This document shows positions 58,137 through 64,000 of a DNA stretch of 64,000 bases, in pieces. The stretch spans positions 2,369,658 to 2,433,657 of the forward strand of contig NZ_CP028897.1 in assembly GCF_003072645.1 (NCBI RefSeq). Direction: 5' to 3'. Both the position numbers and the translations under genes were made by a program. Position 1 is the first letter of the stretch. Every line of letters begins with the position of its first letter. This stretch comes from Dongshaea marina. Its GTDB lineage: Bacteria; Pseudomonadota; Gammaproteobacteria; Enterobacterales; Aeromonadaceae. A model generated the notes under the pieces. The model searched no databases. It was not told where the DNA came from and saw only the letters and a list, made by a program, of their open reading frames with translations.

Positions 58137-58916
58137 ATGAAGATATTGCTGCTTTCATCTTTCCTTATCCTGGTTTTAGCCCATGCCCCTGTTAGCAGCA
58201 GTCATGCAAGCAATGACATGTGTAGCCTTCGCTATGTAACCGAGAACAATCCCCCATTCTCATACAATGTTGACGGAGAGTTAAAGGGGGTGTTTATCGA
58301 TATATTGAAGGCTGCGTCAAAACAGGGGTGCAAAGATCCTGCAAGTCTTGATATCAAGATGCATACCTGGGCACGTTCGTACAAACTGGCCTCAAATATC
58401 CCGGGTTATGCTTTACTTCCGACGACACGTAAACCCCACCGAGAATCAAATTTTATTTGGGTGGGTCCTATACTAAATGCACCAAAGGTATTAATGGCAC
58501 TCAAGAGTAAAAAAATAAAGATAGAAGATATATCCCAGCTTAACAGTTATAGAATAGGCGTTGTCCGTAATGACATTGGCGAGGAGTTTTTACTTCAGTC
58601 CGGAGTGAGTAAGTCGAGCTTATACCGTACCAATGATCCTTTTAAGTTAATTACAATGCTATATCATGAAAGAATAGATCTGTGGACTATCAACTATTAT
58701 TCGGCAATAAAGATGCTAAGCGGGAGTCATTTTAACTCTGATGCGACTGAGTCAGTTTATACACTATATAGTGATCCTGTCTATTATGCGATTAGTTTAG
58801 GAACAGATCCTGAAGTAATAAATAGTTTGAATTATAGTATTGATAAACTAAAGCGATCAGAAAAATGGAAGTTGATTTTTCAAAAATACAATATGATGAA
58901 CGCCATTGTAAAATAA
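58137..58916 (+). CDS. Periplasmic solute-binding-like protein (SBP_bac_3 type)
   Basis: 259 residues from ATG 58137. Signal peptide ending ...SSSHAS. Domain start LRYVTENNPPFSYNVDGELKG matches family 3, with RIGVVRNDIGEEFLLQSG and ERIDLWTINYYSAIKML in lobe 2. Second of two solute-binding genes in tandem, 171 bases apart; a third is at 52924. AT-rich towards its end. Confidence 0.77.
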   Translation: MKILLLSSFLILVLAHAPVSSSHASNDMCSLRYVTENNPPFSYNVDGELKGVFIDILKAASKQGCKDPASLDIKMHTWARSYKLASNIPGYALLPTTRKPHRESNFIWVGPILNAPKVLMALKSKKIKIEDISQLNSYRIGVVRNDIGEEFLLQSGVSKSSLYRTNDPFKLITMLYHERIDLWTINYYSAIKMLSGSHFNSDATESVYTLYSDPVYYAISLGTDPEVINSLNYSIDKLKRSEKWKLIFQKYNMMNAIVK

Positions 58917-59040
58917 CTCTAGCATTCATGAAAAAATGCTCCCTCCATGTTGAGTGCCTTGTTGTAGAGGCAAAGAGTAGGGAGCTGGTTTGGAGCCGTA
59001 CCGGTTAAAACTAAAAACCTAGTAGGACAGGGAAATCTTG

Positions 59041-59370
59041 CTATATCTCCTGTTCTGTATGATTTGTGGTATATGGTGGCTTGGAAAATTCTGCTTCACA
59101 TATATCTTCATAGATATTCATCAGTGTCATCAGCACATCATCGGCGATCAAATCATCCTCGGTACCTGTCTGTAGCTTTGAAATAGCAAAATTAAGAGCT
59201 TTAAGCTCACTGATGATATGGTAAGGAAGGTCAAGCATGGAGTTAAGTGGAGTGAGGTAGTTGACTACATACTCAGCTTTGCGAAGCATCGGAGCATCTG
59301 TCTCAGCCAGGAACACGATAGCCTGCTTGGTGAGCTCTGCGGCATACTTGTACTTTACGAATGTTGCCAT
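59041..59370 (-). CDS. Unknown helical protein
   Basis: 109 residues from ATG 59370, with AGGAGTG seven bases upstream; a start at 59397 has no ribosome site. Mostly helical (VKYKYAAELTKQAIVFLAET, then VVNYLTPLNSMLDLPYHII), acidic C-terminus, no membrane helix. No family recognised. Convergent with the solute-binding gene. Confidence 0.55.
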   Translation of the reverse strand: MATFVKYKYAAELTKQAIVFLAETDAPMLRKAEYVVNYLTPLNSMLDLPYHIISELKALNFAISKLQTGTEDDLIADDVLMTLMNIYEDICEAEFSKPPYTTNHTEQEI

Positions 59371-59397
59371 CAAATCACTCCTTGAAAGAGGTGTCAC

Positions 59398-59781
59398 CTG
59401 AGAAGGCCGGTGCAGCTATGAGATCTGTGTGCCATTCCCCCAGCTGATGAAACTAGCCTATCTCAGGCGACACTCCAATTGTTAGCATACTGAATAAAAA
59501 AAGCTATTCAATCAGCTCTTTAACGTGACACGCTTCAAATTGGACATGCTTACCGGTGTGGGCAGGAAGATATATGATGCACAAGTTGGCCCTGGCGATG
59601 CACAAACCCGGAATGACATCAACAAGGATTGATGAGAGTAGAAGTCTCTATGGCTTGATAAGCCTGGTAGGCTAGAGGATAACCCTCACGGGCGCTATCA
59701 GTACCGCTCTTCGCTTCAGTAGCAATCAATCGGAAGTTTAGCTATCTTCAAAGAATAACCAATGAGAACAGTCAGATAGCT
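59398..59781. other. Intergenic region with no supported gene
   Basis: About 380 bases. Nothing recognised except promoter-rich AT segments around 59490-59530. Confidence 0.35.
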
Positions 59782-60213
59782 ATGGATAGCCCAGCATATA
59801 CATGTATGACACTCAATATCCCTATCATTGATAGACAACACCATCAGTTGTTTATGTTGATCGATCAACTAAGTAAAATGAGACCATCAGGCTCCAGTAA
59901 GCGAAATATTGGCAAGATCCTGGATGAGCTGATTGAGTATTCTGATTACCACTTTTGTACCGAAGAGAGCTTGCTACGTGACAATGAATACCCATTAACA
60001 GAAGATCATCTATCTGAACACGCACTTTATATTGCTACCATTGGTCACTTTAAGAAAGAGTTCGATAGAACCTATGAGCGCGACCTTGATTCCCTGTCAG
60101 AAATCACTATCAAGATCCACCGCTACCTTTTAACATGGTGGAGTGAGCATATCGCACAAAAAGATAGCCAATATGTTGACTACATCAAAGCTATTGATAT
60201 TGGTGAGCAGTGA
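59782..60213 (+). CDS. Bacteriohemerythrin-like diiron protein
   Basis: 143 residues. Hemerythrin four-helix metal ligands in order: His in IIDRQHHQLF, His and Glu in YSDYHFCTEESLL, His in the third helix (LSEHALYIATIGH), and the H....D pair in WWSEHIAQKDSQY. All positions for the di-iron centre appear present. It binds oxygen or nitric oxide; stand-alone bacterial forms are used for oxygen supply or sensing. Single gene with no partner. Confidence 0.88.
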   Translation: MDSPAYTCMTLNIPIIDRQHHQLFMLIDQLSKMRPSGSSKRNIGKILDELIEYSDYHFCTEESLLRDNEYPLTEDHLSEHALYIATIGHFKKEFDRTYERDLDSLSEITIKIHRYLLTWWSEHIAQKDSQYVDYIKAIDIGEQ

Positions 60214-60264
60214 GTAGGCTTGTGCCACATTCGGCGAAACCTGAAAACAGCTAAGATCGACTTA

Positions 60265-61709
60265 TTACAACATATCGTCCGTCGACACTAGCAGCTTTTT
60301 CAATCGGCTTATCCCTTCTTGCAATTCGATTTCATCATGGCCGCAATATCCTAAAACGAACCCCTGCCACTCTTTTGGGTTTGATGCAAAACCCGAAAGC
60401 GCCCGAATACCTAAGCCTTGTGTTCTGGCGAGCTTTTCCAACTGTTTATCTGCCCAGGAATGTGAAAGATAAAAAACACTCTGCATACCCGCCTGCTCAG
60501 CCTGCAATCTCCCAAAATCTGCAAGCTGTTCCTGTACTAACTCAACAAACAACTTTTGCCTCTGAGCATAGATGCGCCGTGAGCGGCGAAGATGTCGATG
60601 AAAGTCACCTTTTTGCATAAAGTGTCCGAGAGGGCGCTGTCCCAATAGTGAAGCCCTGTTACCTCTGTTGTGAATTGAGCTTGCCACTTCCTGGATTAAT
60701 TGAGGTGGGACCACCAGATACCCCAGGCGTAAACTTCTTGTGAGAACCTTAGAGAAGGTCCCTATGTAGAGGGTCCTTTGATATTTATCCAGGCTTGCCA
60801 AGGCTGGAATAGGTTGACCCGCATAACGGTACTCACTGTCATAGTCATCTTCTACCAGCCAGCTTTTATGAGTGTTTGCCCATTTTAAGAATTCGAAGCG
60901 CCGTCCGGCTGACATGGCTCCCCCAATGGGAACTGATGAGAGGGAGTTAGAACCAACAACTTTGGGGTGGATGAATTCAGAGAGGGAAGCTCTGCTCCCT
61001 GATGACGAACAGGGAGCCAGGTCATCTTTAACTCAAGGTGCTTTGAAAAATCCCGAAGGCCAAGGTAACCGGGATCTTCAAGCCCTATATGATCTCCACG
61101 GGACAACAGGCTCACAAATACAAGCTCTAAGGCATCCTGAGAGCCTGCAGTAATGACTATCTGCTCTTTTGATGACTGGATCCCTCGCCATTCAAATAGA
61201 TGTTTTGCGATCTCCTCCCGAAGAAGCTCATCACCAAAGGGATGACTGCTGGAGGTGAGAGCCAGTGGATCTTTACGTGCCACCTGAGAGAGGGATTTAG
61301 CCCAAGCTGCATGTGGAAACAGGCGCGGGTCGGGCTGACCCGGTGTCAATAACAGAGCTGGAGGTGGTTTGAACTGTCTTGGGGAGTCAGGAGAGGGTAG
61401 AGAAGGTCTATCGATCCTCTCAATATTTCCCGTTGTGGCAACTCGATAGCCCGAGCCAGGATGACTTTCGAGATACCCTTCGCTTACCAATTGCTCATAG
61501 CTTGTGACAACCGTTGATCGGGAAACTCCTAACTCAACAGCAAGCTGTCGAGTTGCGGTTAGTCTCATTCCCTGTTTTAACTGCCCGGAAGTGATCTGAA
61601 GTCTCAGGTACTGGCAGATTTGTTCAACCAGTGAGTGGCTTCTGTCGCGCTTAATGCTGAATGGGAGTGGGAGGGGAGCAGGCAAAATTGGTATGTTTAT
61701 TTTGTTCAT
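60265..61709 (-). CDS. MocR/PdxR-type GntR regulator with aminotransferase domain (apparent frameshift)
   Basis: Reconstructed length 481 residues, typical for MocR. N-terminal GntR winged helix (SLVEQICQYLRLQITSGQLKQG, TRQLAVELGVSRSTVVTSYEQL) linked to a fold-type I PLP domain with VEDDYDSEYRY and the PLP lysine in YIGTFSKVLTRSLRLGY. The frame breaks at C5 60920-60924 (G on the coding strand); one extra base gives HQFPLGGAMSAGRRFEFLKW. MocR proteins sense PLP or aminated ligands and often regulate the divergent gene; here that is an acetyltransferase 75 bases away. Confidence 0.88.
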
Positions 61710-61784
61710 AATTGGTTATTTATCCTAATCCAGATTTTCTGTAATTTCTAGCTCAAGACTAACCATGCATTGAAGAGAGGAGCA

Positions 61785-62495
61785 ATGGAACGACTCAATG
61801 AATACGCCCAGCCGGTCGGAGAGGAGCTACCCCACTGGCAAGGAGCGATGGCTCCGGAGAAAAAAATATTGCAGGGCAAGTATTGCCGGTTGGAGCCGCC
61901 CGATGCGAGCAAGCATGCATCTTTACTCTATTCAGAGCTAGAGGGAGCCGCTAAAAATTGGACTTATCTGCCCTATGGGCCTTTTGAGGAGCTGGGTGAC
62001 TTTTGTAACTGGTTGTCTGATGACGCCATGGGCGAAGACCCATTATTTTTCGTTATTTTTGATAAAGTGACTGAGCTTCCACTTGGGTTAGCCAGCTTCA
62101 TGAGAATCGATAAGGCAGCAGGCTCTATAGAGATTGGTCATCTTCATTTTGGCAAAAGACTTCAAAAGACCAGGACCGCTACTGAGGCTATCTACCTGAT
62201 GATTAACTATGTATTTGAAGAGCTTGGCTACCGCCGTTGTGAATGGAAATGTGATGCTTTGAATAAACCCTCTTGTAATGCAGCCCTGCGCTTTGGTTTC
62301 ACCTATGAAGGAACATTTCGCCAGGCTTGTATTTACAAGGAAAGGAGCCGGGATACCAGCTGGTTTTCCATAGTGGACCATGAGTGGTCTAAGCTTCAAA
62401 GATGCTTTTCATCCTGGCTGGATACGGATAATTTTGATGAAAATGGTCAGCAGAAACAAAGCTTAGCCCACATGATGGCTCACGTTGAGGGTTAA
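61785..62495 (+). CDS. GNAT acetyltransferase, RimJ/RimL type
   Basis: 236 residues from ATG 61785 with GAGAGGAG just upstream (TTG 61770 also in frame but lies in that site). GNAT fold: GKYCRLEPPDASKHASLLYSE start, core GSIEIGHLHFGKRLQKTRTATEA with the acetyl-CoA loop, NKPSCNAALRFGFTYEGTFRQ (the RimL-type SxNxA element). Often annotated as N-acetyltransferase of a small amine or peptide; target unknown. Divergent from the MocR regulator, which may control it. Confidence 0.83.
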   Translation: MERLNEYAQPVGEELPHWQGAMAPEKKILQGKYCRLEPPDASKHASLLYSELEGAAKNWTYLPYGPFEELGDFCNWLSDDAMGEDPLFFVIFDKVTELPLGLASFMRIDKAAGSIEIGHLHFGKRLQKTRTATEAIYLMINYVFEELGYRRCEWKCDALNKPSCNAALRFGFTYEGTFRQACIYKERSRDTSWFSIVDHEWSKLQRCFSSWLDTDNFDENGQQKQSLAHMMAHVEG

Positions 62496-62834
62496 TTTAT
62501 TCTGACCTGCGTGTTGGGGTCGATCTTCGTATTTTGGCTCAACCAGCACGCCATAGCCAAGTAGACTATTTCTGGTTAGCCAATATTCCCGCCTCAGCAG
62601 CAGGGTGTGTATCCGTCCATGGAACCTCTGCTGCCCATCACTGCTAAACAAGGCTGGTGATCTTAAAATCAGGATACCTTTGTATGAGCAATGGATCTGA
62701 GACATAACCAAGGGTAAGAATACGCGAGGAAAGTGATTTAGGGCATCAGATGGCTGATAAAAAAAGGGCACACAACAGAAGGTTCCAGGCGAATGACTTA
62801 TACGTTATCCTGCTTATCAAAAGTAGGGAGCTGC
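62496..62834. other. Intergenic region, no supported gene
   Basis: About 340 bases. A minus-strand frame of about 100 codons runs through it and the end of the acetyltransferase gene, but it has no ribosome site and overlaps a real gene, so I do not call it. Confidence 0.4.
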
Positions 62835-63671
62835 ATGAATAAAAGCGTCGTAGAACAGGCAATAGAAAATGTGAGGGCCAAGTCTCAGGGAACAGTAACC
62901 TCTATAGGGCATGCGGTTACAATTAACTTCCACCCAGACCGTTATACACCCAATCATAAACCTCTACTTTTAGCAATTGCCGATGATGGGCACCTGAAAT
63001 CTCAATTTGAGACAGGAACCAGTAATGGTGGTTTGACTGCTTACTGTGGTGGTGAACGATGGTCATGGGAGCAAAGAGTTTTTGGAGGGGCATACGACAA
63101 TGCACCTGATCACCTCAGGCCTAAATATGGAGCGCTCAATTTCCGGGGCTATGAAATGGGTGCATCTCCACGCTTTGGTTCCGCTTATTTCCAGTTAAAA
63201 TCACACATTCTTGAACGTACTACGTTTTGTTACCCCGACAGTTATTTTGAACCCGAAGATTTTGCAGTACTTGACCATCTAAACTATCTAATGGATAAAG
63301 CATGTTCATCTAATAATGATCTACTCGATGATTATATAGAAGCTCATATACATGGGGTGATATCGCTAGATGACGACATAGAGTGTTTGGTATTGGACCC
63401 TATTTACCGCTCTAGCTTGGTTGAGGAGCAAGCGCATAAATTAGGTGTGCCTATTAAATGGCATAGGGGTTACGAGCTTAGTATTCAAGAGATGAGCCTT
63501 TATCCAGATTATAGAGGCCAACAGTATATTGAGTTAGCTAAAGGGTTATCGCAAAACGATAAAATTAATGCTAAATTGCTGGGGTTGGCTGTAACTGAGC
63601 AAGGCCACAATGAGCAAGATATCAAAAAAATATGGCACTACTTAGCTAGATTCGGGTACTTATCAGTATGA
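62835..63671 (+). CDS. DUF3626 domain-containing protein
   Basis: 278 residues from ATG 62835 with AGGGAG upstream; an upstream in-frame start at 62793 has none. SQFETGTSNGGLTAYCGGERWSWE, FGGAYDN, RPKYGALNFRGYEMGASPRFGSAYFQLKSH match the DUF3626 family as I remember it; its function is unknown. The histidine-containing HIHG (IEAHIHGVISL) and YRGQQYIELAKGL lie in the second half. AT-rich, next to non-conserved DNA, so possibly mobile. Confidence 0.7.
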   Translation: MNKSVVEQAIENVRAKSQGTVTSIGHAVTINFHPDRYTPNHKPLLLAIADDGHLKSQFETGTSNGGLTAYCGGERWSWEQRVFGGAYDNAPDHLRPKYGALNFRGYEMGASPRFGSAYFQLKSHILERTTFCYPDSYFEPEDFAVLDHLNYLMDKACSSNNDLLDDYIEAHIHGVISLDDDIECLVLDPIYRSSLVEEQAHKLGVPIKWHRGYELSIQEMSLYPDYRGQQYIELAKGLSQNDKINAKLLGLAVTEQGHNEQDIKKIWHYLARFGYLSV

Positions 63672-63774
63672 GCAGAGATTGGAATATCTGGTTTAAGGGG
63701 AGGGAGTTGCTTTGGGGACCTACCCGGCGAAGGGTGACATTGTTTAGACATTTCATGTTTTTAGAACATTCACT

Positions 63775-63984
63775 TCACTTTGCCGAGGATGGGTGGTCCA
63801 TATTCATGTAAACACCTCCCTTCTCAAGCTCATTTAGCATCTGGTTAAGCCTTTTCAGCTTTGTCTCTTGCCGTTTAGCCTGAGAAATCCACCCAAGATA
63901 GTCATTTTGTTGATATGCAGGTCTGTGCCTGTACTCTTCCATGAGCCCTCGTTCTAGCAAGGCATTTTCTATCCAATTGGGCAT
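63775..63984 (-). CDS. YdeI/OmpD-associated-like protein, short or partial
   Basis: 69 residues, MPNWIENALLERGLMEEY then RPAYQQNDYLGWISQAKRQETKLKRLNQMLNELEKGGVYM. The segment from YQQNDY to the end resembles the C-terminus of YdeI-type proteins (R.AYxxND(Y/W)xxWIxxAKRxETRxKRLxxML). YdeI is about 190-200 residues, so this is either a short family member or a remnant. Confidence 0.55.
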   Translation of the reverse strand: MPNWIENALLERGLMEEYRHRPAYQQNDYLGWISQAKRQETKLKRLNQMLNELEKGGVYMNMDHPSSAK

Positions 63985-64000
63985 AGGGTGCCGGTTGCGT

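Noticed and set aside
62463..62771. 102-residue minus-strand frame between the acetyltransferase and DUF3626 genes
   Set aside because: Overlaps the 3' end of the acetyltransferase gene and has no ribosome site.

Overview
The window looks like chromosomal DNA of a marine-type gammaproteobacterium. HrpA, GlgX, ribosomal protein L25, RbsR, YniA/HxpB, riboflavin synthase and the tRNA-fMet and tRNA-Val sequences all read like Aeromonadales/Alteromonadales/Vibrionales relatives of E. coli. The genus is my inference; no rRNA or marker gene settles it.

Layout. 1-2.7 kb: 3' part of an OLD/YbjD-like nuclease, a frameshifted membrane protein gene and an RlpA-like lipoprotein. 3.4-15.5 kb: a complete Tad (tight adherence, Flp type IVb pilus) locus in the order flp, tadV, rcpC, rcpA, rcpB-like, tadZ, tadE, tadF, tadA, tadB, tadC, tadG, tadD. 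15.6-23.2 kb: a LuxR-type response regulator, two paralogous hybrid histidine kinases and a membrane protein with a cysteine-rich tail. 23.5-31.2 kb: a PglL/Wzy-type ligase, glgX, two tRNA-fMet genes followed by decayed tRNA-like repeats, a divergent Lon protease and two small proteins. 31.6-37.7 kb: CBS protein, hrpA, rplY and a second response regulator. 37.7-41.5 kb: accessory DNA with a MITE-like element and a putative caspase-fold peptidase gene interrupted near its 3' end by an IS5-family element. 41.7-48.4 kb: a third hybrid kinase, an AraC regulator, two tRNA-Val genes, riboflavin synthase and the yniA/hxpB pair. 48.8-54 kb: a group II intron, rbsR, a MITE and a solute-binding-like protein. 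54-64 kb: an MFS exporter, several small unknown genes, two more periplasmic solute-binding-like proteins, a hemerythrin, a MocR regulator divergent from an acetyltransferase, a DUF3626 protein and a YdeI-like fragment.

How the genes fit together. The Tad genes encode pilin, prepilin peptidase, secretin, ATPase, inner-membrane platform and minor pseudopilins. Two Tad intergenic regions carry the same roughly 51-bp promoter-like element and a third carries its upstream half, which suggests co-regulation. The adjacent response regulator and the paralogous hybrid kinases are candidate regulators, and the PglL-like ligase is a candidate pilin glycosyltransferase; both links are inference.

A strong caveat runs through the window. 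At least a dozen otherwise well-conserved genes are each broken by single-base frameshifts, and every one is repaired by adding one base to a short homopolymer (usually G/C, 4-6 long). This is most simply a homopolymer under-call in the assembly, so these genes are annotated over their full reconstructed span and should not be taken as true pseudogenes without raw-read confirmation.
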